Notes under the pieces: model-generated
Told to the model about the DNA's origin: nothing
Databases searched by the model: none
Seen by the model: only the letters and a program-made list of their open reading frames with translations
Part shown: piece by piece, positions 8,274 through 16,224 of the stretch
Layout of the letters: every line of letters starts with the position of its first letter
Position numbering within the stretch: position 1 is the stretch's first letter
Source of the DNA: Bacilli bacterium
Lineage (GTDB): Bacteria; Bacillota_I; Bacilli_A; ML615J-28; CAG-698
NCBI GenBank assembly: GCA_023228385.1
Contig: JALOBF010000017.1
Span: forward strand, 1-18,057
Direction: 5' to 3'
Length of the DNA stretch: 18,057 nucleotides
Program-made: the position numbers and the translations under genes

Positions 8274-9709
8274 AACAAAAACAAGTATTATTCGTAGTTG
8301 CGGAATGTCAAAAATTTGTGCAAACCGGCGGTTTAGCCGATGTTGCCGGCAGTCTGCCGAAAGCGGTTAATGGAATTTCCCGTGCTTACAAGGTTAGAGT
8401 TATTATGCCGCTTTACCGGACTATTATTAAAAAATATGAAAAGAAATTAAAGTTTCTCGGATCAACAACCGTATCTTTGGCATGGCGCCACCTTTATTGC
8501 GGTGTTTATACAATGAAACTTGACAAAATTGATTATTATTTTATTGATAACAAGTATTATTTCGATCGCGATGAGATTTACGGTCACTATGATGACGGCG
8601 AGCGCTTTGCTTTCTTTTCCAAAAGCATTTTTGATAGTTTTTCAATAATCGGATTTATACCCGATATTATTCATACCCATGATTGGCACTCCGCATTGGT
8701 AAACATCTATCTTGATATTTTATATAAGAAAAACGGCCGATTCGCTGAGATTAAATCGTTGTTTACCATCCATAATATACAATATCAAGGAATCTTTGAT
8801 CTTTCCTTTTCAGACGATATCATAGGTATAGATTCGACATATTGTGAGATAATTGAATATAATGGACTGATTAATCTTATTAAAGGGGCAATTGTTTGCA
8901 GTGATTTAGTCACAACCGTCAGTCCGCGTTATGCTCGGGAGATTACCACCGCTTATTACGCTCATGGTTTGGAAAATATCACTCGAATATATAATAAAAA
9001 AATCGTCGGAATCACCAACGGCATCGATATCGAATTTTATAATCCCGCCACCGACGAAAATTTAGCTGTGAATTATACCGATGAAACGATTGAACACAAA
9101 CAGCAAAACAAAGCGGCGCTGCAAGCGAGTTTTAATTTAAATCCAAACCTTGATATCCCGCTAATATGTATTATCAGCCGCCTGGTTGCCCATAAAGGTC
9201 TTGATTTGGTTGTTGATCAGTTTGAAGAAATAATGAAAGAAAAGGTACAGATAGTAATCTTGGGAAAAGGCGACAGCTATTATCAAGATAAATTTCAGGA
9301 ATTTATGCGTCGTTACCCGGGACGGGTGTGCACTTTAATTGCTTTTGATATCAATCTTTCAAAAAAGATTTATGGCAGCTGCGACTTCCTGTTAATGCCG
9401 TCAAAAGCCGAACCTTGCGGATTAAGTCAAATGATTGCAAGCCGTTACGGAACGGTTCCGATTGTAAGGGCGGTGGGCGGTCTTTATGATACTGTAAAAC
9501 CATATAATGATGGTGAAGGGGGCGGGTTTGTTTTTAAAGAGTATAGCGGCTCGGAAATGACATCAGCGATTAAAGAAGCGATAAATTTATATAACAATAA
9601 AGATAAGTATCAAGAACTTATGAAAAAAATAATGCGAACTGATTTCAGTTGGAATGTTTCCGCCAAATCCTACTTGCAGTTGTATAAGGAGCTTATAAAA
9701 AATAAGTAA
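8270..9709 (+). CDS. glgA: Glycogen synthase (ADP-glucose, GT5)
   Basis: A 479-residue GT5 glycogen synthase that extends alpha-1,4-glucan from ADP-glucose. Two Rossmann domains are visible. The N-terminal one has the sugar-nucleotide loop and THDWHSAL (136-143), TIHNIQYQG and VSPRYARE. The C-terminal one has ISRLVAHKG with Arg304 and Lys309, and the EPCGLSQ block with Glu381, equivalent to the E. coli GlgA residues that hold ADP-glucose. The N-terminal loop reads VQTGGLADV, with Gln18 where E. coli has the Lys of KTGGL; see findings. It starts in a four-base overlap with glgD and lacks a strong ribosome binding site of its own, so it is probably translationally coupled. glgP follows after 18 bases. 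Confidence 0.96.
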   Translation: MKQKQVLFVVAECQKFVQTGGLADVAGSLPKAVNGISRAYKVRVIMPLYRTIIKKYEKKLKFLGSTTVSLAWRHLYCGVYTMKLDKIDYYFIDNKYYFDRDEIYGHYDDGERFAFFSKSIFDSFSIIGFIPDIIHTHDWHSALVNIYLDILYKKNGRFAEIKSLFTIHNIQYQGIFDLSFSDDIIGIDSTYCEIIEYNGLINLIKGAIVCSDLVTTVSPRYAREITTAYYAHGLENITRIYNKKIVGITNGIDIEFYNPATDENLAVNYTDETIEHKQQNKAALQASFNLNPNLDIPLICIISRLVAHKGLDLVVDQFEEIMKEKVQIVILGKGDSYYQDKFQEFMRRYPGRVCTLIAFDINLSKKIYGSCDFLLMPSKAEPCGLSQMIASRYGTVPIVRAVGGLYDTVKPYNDGEGGGFVFKEYSGSEMTSAIKEAINLYNNKDKYQELMKKIMRTDFSWNVSAKSYLQLYKELIKNK

Positions 9710-9727
9710 CCCTCAAAAGGAGAAAAG

Positions 9728-12136
9728 ATGACTAAATATAATATTCAAGAATTAGTAGACGATTATTTGTCGAAAACATATGGTATTCATATCCAAGATG
9801 CTGATCTTGATCAGATATTTAAATCTTGTGCCACCGCAGTTAATGATATTTTGCGCACAATGCGAAGAAATTACAATACAAAAGTAAAGTACCAAAAAAG
9901 TCGGCGGGTATATTATTTATGTATGGAATATCTAGTCGGACGGTCTTTTAAAAATCATATTTATAATCTGGGTTTGGTCGATGATTTTCAAAAATTGCTT
10001 AGCCCCTTAGGCTATACCCTAGACGATTTATACGAATATGAACCCGATGCCGGACTCGGAAACGGCGGATTGGGCCGGCTTGCTGCCGCTTATCTTGATG
10101 CGCTTGCAACCGGAGGGTATCCGGCAATGGGCTTTTCTTTACGTTATGAATACGGTCTTTTCAAACAAAAAATCGTGAACGGGTGGCAAACGGAATTACC
10201 CGATGTTTGGCTTCCGATTGGCGAGGTATGGCTGACGCCGCGGGAAGATAAGGGCTGTATAGTTCGCTTTGACGGCTATATTGAGGAAAAAACAATAAAC
10301 GGCCGGGTGATTTATGAACACCGTGATTATAAAGAAATAGAAGCCGTCCCGTATGATATGATGATATCGGGTGCCGCCAGCGAAGCAATCAGCGTTTTAC
10401 GGCTATGGCGCAGTACAAATGTAAAGAAGTTTGATATTAATCTGTTTTCTCAAGGCGATTATTTAAAGGCGATGCAGGAATATAATAAAGCTGAAGTTAT
10501 TACTAAAGTACTTTATCCGACCGACGATCATTATCAAGGTAAAACGCTGCGCTTAAAACAACAATATTTTTTAGTCAGCGCTTCGATTCAGACAATCGTC
10601 CGCGACCACATCCGTTATTATGGTGATATAAGAATGCTGCATAAGTATATTGCCATCCATATTAACGATACCCATCCGGCTCTTTGCATTCCGGAATTAA
10701 TGCGGATTTTGATTGACGAACATTATCTTTCATTCGATGAGAGTTGGGAGATTGTCAGAAAAACTGTGGCTTATACGAATCACACCATTATGGCGGAAGC
10801 CCTGGAAAGTTGGGCGGAAGATTTAATTGCCCGAAAATTGCCGCGCATTTATATGATCTTACAACAAATTAATGAAAGGTTTCTTAATGAGGCCCGTTGT
10901 CACGGATTTGATAACGGACGTTTGGAAGCAATCTCAATTTTCAATAATGGTCAAATCAGAATGGCCAACTTGTCGGTAATTGCTTCCCATACCGTTAACG
11001 GGGTATCAAAATTGCACAGCGATATTATTAAAGACAAGGTTTTTAATAATTTTTATCTCCTGGAGCCGGGAAAGTTCACCAATGTTACAAATGGGATTTC
11101 TTATCGCCGGTGGCTGAATCAGTCCAATCCGCGCCTAGCCCGGTTGCTTGAAGAGAAAATCGGGCATGATTATTATATAGATGCTTCTAATCTGGAAAAA
11201 TTACTGGCGTCCTATGAAGACGGTGAAATTTTAGAGCAACTTGAGAATATTAAATATCACAATAAATGCCATTTGGCAAAAATGCTTTATCGCAAAAGCG
11301 GTATTGTCATTGATCCTAATACCCGGTTTGATGTTCATATTAAAAGACTTCATGAGTATAAAAGACAACTTTTAAACGCTCTTAAAATAATTCATCTTTT
11401 AATTGAGCTTGAAGAAAACCCCAATTTAAACGTTACCCCTCAAACTTACATTTTTGGCGGAAAGGCTGCCCCCGGTTATTTTGCCGCTAAGGAAGTTATT
11501 GAGTTAATTAATTTTATTAGTATGGAAATTAATAAAAACTCATTAATCAGGGAAAAATTAAATGTAGTGTTTATTGAAGATTATAATGTATCCATGGCGG
11601 AAATATTAATTCCGGCGGCCGAGGTAAGTGAGCAAATCTCTTTAGCCGGAAAAGAAGCAAGCGGCACCGGCAACATGAAATTTATGATTAACGGAGCCCT
11701 GACATTTGGTACGCTTGATGGTGCCAATGTGGAAATTTATCAGGAAGTCGGTCCCGATAATATTTTCCTTTTTGGCCTTAAGGCCGACGAAGTTGAAACC
11801 TTGTGGAAACAAGGCTATAATGCCGCCGACTATTATGTTAATTCTTCGCTGATTATGAAAATTATCGACCGTCTCAATCGCGGCTTTAACGGTAAATCAT
11901 TTGATAATATCACGCGTTATTTACTTAATAATTACCCGGTATCCGACCCTTATATGTGTCTTGCTGATTTTCATTCATATATTGAAGTCTACCGGAATAT
12001 GGATAATATATATCAGAATAAGAGGAGATGGAATCAGATGGCTCTGGTTAATATTGCCAAGGCGGGGATTTTTTCTGCCGACCGCAGTGTTGCCGAGTAC
12101 GCAAACAATATCTGGCGTTTAAAGAGTGTTGAATAA
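9728..12136 (+). CDS. glgP: Glycogen/maltodextrin phosphorylase (GT35)
   Basis: An 802-residue PLP-dependent phosphorylase of standard bacterial length. It releases glucose-1-phosphate from the non-reducing ends of glycogen. Family blocks are all present: YYLCMEYLVGRSF, GNGGLGRLAAAYLDALAT (about 110-127), HINDTHPAL, and the cofactor site EASGTGNMKFMINGALT. The Schiff-base Lys651 is encoded at 11678-11680, and GTLDGANVEI follows. ATG 9728 has a strong AAAAGGAG (9715-9722) five bases upstream, unlike glgD and glgA, so it is initiated independently. Its TAA overlaps the next gene's ATG by one base (TAATG). Co-transcription with the synthetic genes means control of flux must be largely post-transcriptional or allosteric; that is inference. 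Confidence 0.97.
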   Translation: MTKYNIQELVDDYLSKTYGIHIQDADLDQIFKSCATAVNDILRTMRRNYNTKVKYQKSRRVYYLCMEYLVGRSFKNHIYNLGLVDDFQKLLSPLGYTLDDLYEYEPDAGLGNGGLGRLAAAYLDALATGGYPAMGFSLRYEYGLFKQKIVNGWQTELPDVWLPIGEVWLTPREDKGCIVRFDGYIEEKTINGRVIYEHRDYKEIEAVPYDMMISGAASEAISVLRLWRSTNVKKFDINLFSQGDYLKAMQEYNKAEVITKVLYPTDDHYQGKTLRLKQQYFLVSASIQTIVRDHIRYYGDIRMLHKYIAIHINDTHPALCIPELMRILIDEHYLSFDESWEIVRKTVAYTNHTIMAEALESWAEDLIARKLPRIYMILQQINERFLNEARCHGFDNGRLEAISIFNNGQIRMANLSVIASHTVNGVSKLHSDIIKDKVFNNFYLLEPGKFTNVTNGISYRRWLNQSNPRLARLLEEKIGHDYYIDASNLEKLLASYEDGEILEQLENIKYHNKCHLAKMLYRKSGIVIDPNTRFDVHIKRLHEYKRQLLNALKIIHLLIELEENPNLNVTPQTYIFGGKAAPGYFAAKEVIELINFISMEINKNSLIREKLNVVFIEDYNVSMAEILIPAAEVSEQISLAGKEASGTGNMKFMINGALTFGTLDGANVEIYQEVGPDNIFLFGLKADEVETLWKQGYNAADYYVNSSLIMKIIDRLNRGFNGKSFDNITRYLLNNYPVSDPYMCLADFHSYIEVYRNMDNIYQNKRRWNQMALVNIAKAGIFSADRSVAEYANNIWRLKSVE

Positions 12137-14001
12137 TGAAAGATATTTTGTATAATCCTTGTTTTATTGAATATAAGTGCCCAACCGGTGCCGTAAAAAT
12201 TAGTGATGATATTTTTATCACTATTAAAATTACCGAACAATATCATCTTAGCAATCTAAGGATCCGGGTAAAAGACGACAATAACCGAATCTTTTTGGAA
12301 AAAGAATTCGAATGCATCGCCGTCACTGACGGTTATCAAATTTACCAAGTGGCTTTTCGAATTCCGGTTATGGGCCTTTTTTGGTACTGCTTTGAATTTG
12401 CTGATATTTATGGTCATCATTTTATCGGTGCCAATCCGGAACTTGACGGTATTCTTACCGATCGGCCGCCTAACTGTTGGCAGTTGACGGTCGGCGGTGA
12501 ATTTATCGGTAAATTAGATTGGTTTAAAGGGAAAACAATGTATCAAATTATGGTCGATCGTTTTTATCGGGGGAAAGACACTCCGATTCGACCAGATGTT
12601 GTTTTCCATAAGAATTGGCTGGATACTCCCGAGTATCGACCCATACACGGCAAAATTCTAAACAATGATTTTTTCGGCGGTAACTTAAGCGGCATTACGA
12701 AAAAACTTGATTATTTAAAATCGTTATCGGTTGGCATTATTTATCTTAATCCGATATTTGCCGCGGCGAGCAATCATAAATACGATACCGGTGATTATTT
12801 AAAAATCGATCCGATGTTCGGAGATGAAAATGACTTTATTGAATTATGTAAAGAAGCGGCATTACGCGATATTGCCATTATATTGGATGGGGTGTTTAAT
12901 CATACCGGTGATGACAGCCATTATTTTAATAAATATTCTCATTATCCGACGCTGGGCGCTTATCAGTCGTTGGATTCTCCCTATTTTTCCTGGTATAAGT
13001 TTTTAAATCACCCCGATTATTATGAATCATGGTGGGGAATTAAGACATTGCCCAGCGTTAATCAGGCTAATTCTGATTTTTTGGCCTTTATCGCCGGTCC
13101 GGACGGCGTTATCGATAAGTGGCTAAGGCTTGGCGCCAGCGGTTTTCGTTTGGATGTTATTGATGAGTTGTCCGATGAATTTATCGAGTTGATTTATCAT
13201 CGAATCAAGACGGTTAATCCTGAGAATGTTGTTATCGGAGAAGTTTGGGAAGATGCTTCCAATAAGGTATCATACGGTCGGCGCCGCCGCTATTTATATG
13301 GCAAACAAGTCGATTCGGTTATGAATTATCCGCTTAAGAATGCTATTATTAATTATTTGAATTATCATAATTTGTTGGGATTAAAGATAAAAATGCGTCA
13401 TTTAATCAATAATTATCCCAAACATGTCCTGGATTGTCTGATGAATCATCTTGGGACTCATGATACGATGCGCTTATTAAATAATTTTGCTTATTCTACA
13501 CCGGATTCTTTATCAAAATCACAACAGGCCCATTACCGGTTGCGGGAAGAAGAATATTATCGGGCGGTAAGAATGCTGAAGATGGCTACGGCTTTACAAT
13601 TTACCTTACCGGGAGTTCCTTCACTTTATTATGCCGATGAAACCGGGTCCCAAGGTTTCCGCGATCCTTTCTGCCGTAACACCTTTGATTGGAATCGCAT
13701 CGATGAAGACATCTATAATTGGTATCGTCGCTTAGGTGAAATCCGGTGTGATCCGGCCTATAAGGAAGGCATCTACTGTGAAGAATTGACGGTAAAAAAT
13801 GTTTTCGCTTTTTCCCGTCACGGCATTGATTATAAAATTATCACCGTTATCAATAATAATAACCGCGATATTACCATCAGTATAATCAGCGGAATTGAAC
13901 TTTTGTCCGGCATGAAGGTTGAAGAATATCTTACTTTACCGCCGAAATCGGCCCGGATTATAAAGACAGAAAAAAACATCAATATTGTTTTAAACCAGTA
14001 A
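12136..14001 (+). CDS. Cytoplasmic GH13 glycoside hydrolase (neopullulanase/cyclomaltodextrinase-like)
   Basis: A 621-residue GH13 enzyme without a signal peptide. Residues 1-125 form a beta-rich N-terminal domain of the kind found in neopullulanase-like enzymes, then the barrel starts at MYQIMVDRFYRG. Conserved regions: DGVFNHTGDD (251-260), GASGFRLDVIDEL with nucleophile Asp340, VIGEVWEDASN with acid/base Glu369, and LGTHDTMR with Asp443. Region V reads LPSVNQ (305-310), close to the MPKLN-type motif of the neopullulanase/cyclomaltodextrinase group rather than the QPDLN of oligo-1,6-glucosidases. It probably trims or debranches limit dextrins made during glycogen breakdown, but alpha-1,6 versus alpha-1,4 preference cannot be read from the sequence. 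It overlaps glgP by one base and is the last gene of the operon. Confidence 0.88.
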   Translation: MKDILYNPCFIEYKCPTGAVKISDDIFITIKITEQYHLSNLRIRVKDDNNRIFLEKEFECIAVTDGYQIYQVAFRIPVMGLFWYCFEFADIYGHHFIGANPELDGILTDRPPNCWQLTVGGEFIGKLDWFKGKTMYQIMVDRFYRGKDTPIRPDVVFHKNWLDTPEYRPIHGKILNNDFFGGNLSGITKKLDYLKSLSVGIIYLNPIFAAASNHKYDTGDYLKIDPMFGDENDFIELCKEAALRDIAIILDGVFNHTGDDSHYFNKYSHYPTLGAYQSLDSPYFSWYKFLNHPDYYESWWGIKTLPSVNQANSDFLAFIAGPDGVIDKWLRLGASGFRLDVIDELSDEFIELIYHRIKTVNPENVVIGEVWEDASNKVSYGRRRRYLYGKQVDSVMNYPLKNAIINYLNYHNLLGLKIKMRHLINNYPKHVLDCLMNHLGTHDTMRLLNNFAYSTPDSLSKSQQAHYRLREEEYYRAVRMLKMATALQFTLPGVPSLYYADETGSQGFRDPFCRNTFDWNRIDEDIYNWYRRLGEIRCDPAYKEGIYCEELTVKNVFAFSRHGIDYKIITVINNNNRDITISIISGIELLSGMKVEEYLTLPPKSARIIKTEKNINIVLNQ

Positions 14002-14011
14002 AACTAAAAAC

Positions 14012-14034
14012 AGAGACATGGGTCTCTCTTTTTT
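14012..14034 (+). terminator. Rho-independent terminator of the glycogen operon
   Basis: Six-base stem AGAGAC (14012-14017) and GTCTCT (14022-14027) with loop ATGG, followed by C and six T (14029-14034). It begins ten bases after the stop of the GH13 gene and closes the seven-gene operon. Confidence 0.85.
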
Positions 14035-14078
14035 ATTTATGCCCATACCATTTTTAAAAAATAGAATAAACTACAAAT

Positions 14079-14093
14079 GGGAGGTTTAAATAA
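14079..14093 (+). promoter_or_regulatory. Strong ribosome binding site of the cotJ operon
   Basis: GGGAGGT (14079-14085) sits eight bases before ATG 14094 and fixes that start. Upstream, CATACCAT (14044-14051) resembles the -10 of sporulation sigma-E/sigma-K promoters, but I found no matching -35 at the right distance, so I do not call a promoter. Confidence 0.7.
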
Positions 14094-14660
14094 ATGAATT
14101 TTCGTGAAAAAGGCTGCCCGGGCGGATGTCAACCACCAGTGGGGCCGATGATGCCAAAATATCAGGTTCCGAAACCACCGATGGCGGAAACCGTACCCGG
14201 TAAACCGGTACACCCGATTCCGGGAATCGGAACGATGCCCCCGCTACCGGGGACAGAACCGCTGCCGTCGCCGCCAAAGATTGGACCGACACCCCCAACT
14301 GCGGTCTTAAATGTCTTTCCGGCGGATGAGGGTTTCTTAAAGGGAACGATGTTTCGGGGCATTTATCGACCTTATAAGAATTATCAATCACGAATGGTAA
14401 TACCGGCCGATGAGAAAGCTACTATGATGCTTGATGTCGACAAATATGCTTTTGCTGCCCATGATATTCAATTATATTTGGATAATTATCCAAATGATCA
14501 AGAGGCAATTAATTTGTTTAATCAGTATGTTGACGGTTATGTGCAGGCTAAAAATGCTTATGAAGAAAAATTTGGTGCACTCACCATTGAATCCGACGCT
14601 TTAACAACCACTCCATTTAATTGGACGGTCGGCGGATGGCCTTGGGCAGGAGGGATGTAA
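14094..14660 (+). CDS. Spore coat protein: apparent CotJA-CotJB fusion with proline-rich leader
   Basis: A 188-residue protein in three parts. Residues 8-68 are rich in Pro, Gly and Lys with an early CPGGC motif, a low-complexity leader typical of coat proteins. Residues 70-97 contain EGFLKGTMFRGIYRPYKNY, matching the short CotJA core (EALxKGTlfpeLyxPY). Residues 109-186 match CotJB: KYAFAAHDIQLYLDNYPND, then EEKFGALT and a C-terminal WPW. In Bacillus subtilis cotJA, cotJB and cotJC are separate genes; here the first two appear as one frame with no internal ribosome binding site. cotJC follows after one base, with its AGGAGG inside the end of this gene. The role is assembly of the outer forespore/coat layer, inferred from the family. 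The CotJB call is strong; the CotJA segment is short and less certain. Confidence 0.82.
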   Translation: MNFREKGCPGGCQPPVGPMMPKYQVPKPPMAETVPGKPVHPIPGIGTMPPLPGTEPLPSPPKIGPTPPTAVLNVFPADEGFLKGTMFRGIYRPYKNYQSRMVIPADEKATMMLDVDKYAFAAHDIQLYLDNYPNDQEAINLFNQYVDGYVQAKNAYEEKFGALTIESDALTTTPFNWTVGGWPWAGGM

Positions 14661-14661
14661 G

Positions 14662-15219
14662 ATGTTTAGATACGAAAAAAGATTGATGTTTCCGGTTAAA
14701 GTTAAAAAAAGGAACTTAAAGATGGTTAACGCTATCATAACGCAATACGGCGGTCCGGACGGTGAACTGGCGGCGGCACTTAGATATTTAAATCAAAGAT
14801 ATTCGATGCCTGATGATCAGGGGCGAGCTTTGCTTACCGATATCGGCACGGAAGAACTGTCGCATGTTGAAATGGTGGCAACGATGGCTCATCAGTTAAT
14901 GGCGGGAGCTTCAATAGAAGAAATTAAAGCCGCCGGGTTAGAGAAGCATTATGGTCAAAGAGGCATGGATTTATTCCCGGTGGACAATTTTGGAGTACCG
15001 TTTACGGTTGCTTATGTCGGAGCGGTTGGCGATCCGGTTGCGGATATTTCCGAAAATATGGCGGCCGAACAAAAAGCGCGGGCCGTTTATGAAAATTTAA
15101 TCGATCTTGCCGATGATGAGGATATTCTTCAGCCCTTGCTTTGGTTACGGGAAAGAGAAGTGCTTCATTTTGCGATGTTCCGTGAACTTTATGAACGGTA
15201 TAAAAACTTGGAAAAGTAA
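14662..15219 (+). CDS. cotJC: CotJC, manganese-catalase-like spore coat protein
   Basis: A 185-residue protein with the CotJC opening FRYEKRLMFPVKVKK and the block GGPDGELAAALRYLNQRY. It is a four-helix-bundle manganese catalase homologue, and all five expected dinuclear metal ligands are in place: Glu35, Glu65 and His68 (GTEELSHVE), Glu136 (AAEQKA) and His169 (EREVLHF). It may therefore detoxify hydrogen peroxide as well as serve as a coat component. AGGAGG (14648-14653) lies eight bases before ATG 14662. It is co-transcribed with the CotJA-CotJB gene and ends ahead of the shared terminator. Its length is close to the family norm of about 190 residues. Confidence 0.95.
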   Translation: MFRYEKRLMFPVKVKKRNLKMVNAIITQYGGPDGELAAALRYLNQRYSMPDDQGRALLTDIGTEELSHVEMVATMAHQLMAGASIEEIKAAGLEKHYGQRGMDLFPVDNFGVPFTVAYVGAVGDPVADISENMAAEQKARAVYENLIDLADDEDILQPLLWLREREVLHFAMFRELYERYKNLEK

Positions 15220-15249
15220 AAATTTTATGTTTATTGTTTTGATTTTATG

Positions 15250-15279
15250 AAAAAAGATGCTTCCGATTGCATCTTTTTT
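15250..15279. terminator. Bidirectional rho-independent terminator
   Basis: An 11-base perfect stem, AAAAAAGATGC (15250-15260) and GCATCTTTTTT (15269-15279), encloses an eight-base loop. It gives a T-run on both strands, so it can end cotJC on the plus strand and the metallo-hydrolase on the minus strand. It overlaps the last codons of neither protein except the TAA of the hydrolase (15278-15280). Confidence 0.85.
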
Positions 15280-16105
15280 ATAAATTTGGTTGGTCGCCAT
15301 ATTGTTCGGTAACGGCTTTTTCCTGAAAGTTAATAATTAAGAGGTCAAGATGCTTTAATAAACTTGCCCCCTGAAGCGGTTTGCCATGACTGGGGAGAGC
15401 GAATTTTGGATTAAGATTGCGTAAGGTTTCAATTGAGCGGCGGCTGTTTTCCCAATCGGGGGTTAAATCGGCGGGAGGTCCGCCAATCTGCTCTTTTTTG
15501 GTAATTAGCGAAAGCAGCGACTCTTGTTTTAAGGTTGTAAAAGCATCACCGGCCAATAAAACACCGTCCGATTCACGATACAAAGCAATATGACCGCAAC
15601 TGTGACCCGGGGTATATATCCAGCGCCATTCGGGCATGCAGGGAACATATCCGTCCGGCGGCAGCGGAATTATATTTTTTAAGTAATGTTGCGGAAAGAA
15701 CGGTGACATTTTACTGACAAGCCCCTCAACTTCCGGTTGAGGCTCCGGATAGGATTTTTCTCCGACTAAATAGGGAATTTCTTCCGAATGGGCATAGACC
15801 GGCACATTCCAGCGATCCAGTATTTTTTCGACTCCGCCGATATGATCAAAGTGACCATGGGTTAAAACAATAGCTTGCGGTGCGCCGAGGATACCGAATA
15901 ATTTTTCCCCCGTCCTTACAATCGTTTTTCCGGAGTTACTAATCCCGGTATCAACGATTACCCAGTCGTATTTTCGCATTCTCACATTGCCGATAATAAA
16001 AGCATTAACTATTTTAAAATCCAACATATGAATATCGGGATATGGCTGTTTGTAAGTAACGGTCAATTTTGATAAACCTTTTACGATATTATAAACGAAT
16101 GACAT
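15278..16105 (-). CDS. Metallo-beta-lactamase-fold hydrolase
   Basis: A 275-residue protein from the chosen start. It has the full metal-binding set of the fold: HGHFDH with His83, His85, Asp87 and His88, then His168 (TPGHSCGH), Asp187 (LLAGDAF) and His240 (PSHGKPL). These bind two zinc or iron ions. The superfamily includes glyoxalase II-like thioesterases, lactonases and others, and the substrate cannot be told here. It has no signal peptide or extra domain. Translation could start at ATG 16115-16117, but that codon overlaps the ribosome binding site GGAGGT (16115-16110). ATG 16105 lies four bases after it, so I chose that start. It is convergent with cotJC and divergent from the carboxypeptidase gene, so it appears to be a single-gene unit. 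Confidence 0.9.
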   Translation of the reverse strand: MSFVYNIVKGLSKLTVTYKQPYPDIHMLDFKIVNAFIIGNVRMRKYDWVIVDTGISNSGKTIVRTGEKLFGILGAPQAIVLTHGHFDHIGGVEKILDRWNVPVYAHSEEIPYLVGEKSYPEPQPEVEGLVSKMSPFFPQHYLKNIIPLPPDGYVPCMPEWRWIYTPGHSCGHIALYRESDGVLLAGDAFTTLKQESLLSLITKKEQIGGPPADLTPDWENSRRSIETLRNLNPKFALPSHGKPLQGASLLKHLDLLIINFQEKAVTEQYGDQPNL

Positions 16106-16197
16106 AAGAACCTCCATAGTTTCTTAATATATTATGTGTAGAATTTTCATAAAATTTAATTGTAATAATTGACAAAAAAGTTCTTTTTTAGAGAGAA

Positions 16198-16215
16198 CAC
16201 TAATAATATTTAGTG
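16198..16215. repeat. Perfect inverted repeat before the carboxypeptidase start
   Basis: CACTAA (16198-16203) and TTAGTG (16210-16215) are exact reverse complements around TAATAT (16204-16209). The element overlaps the ribosome binding site region of the carboxypeptidase gene and just follows TTGACA at 16169-16174. It could be an operator, or a small hairpin masking the start; nothing in the sequence decides. Confidence 0.4.
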
Positions 16216-16224
16216 GTGATTATC

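Noticed and set aside
14044..14067. Sporulation sigma-E/K or sigma-A promoter for the cotJ operon (CATACCAT; TAGAAT)
   Set aside because: Each candidate -10 lacks a matching -35 at proper spacing, so I could not support either.
14162..14391. Two minus-strand frames of 66 and 101 residues inside the CotJA-CotJB gene
   Set aside because: They are Pro/Gly-rich mirror images of the proline-rich leader, without ribosome binding sites; shadow frames of low-complexity coding DNA.
16169..16197. TTGACA at 16169-16174 as a full sigma-A promoter of the carboxypeptidase gene
   Set aside because: The -35 is perfect, but the sequence 16-18 bases downstream (AGAGAA region) is not a -10. The nearest TAATAT is 29 bases away.
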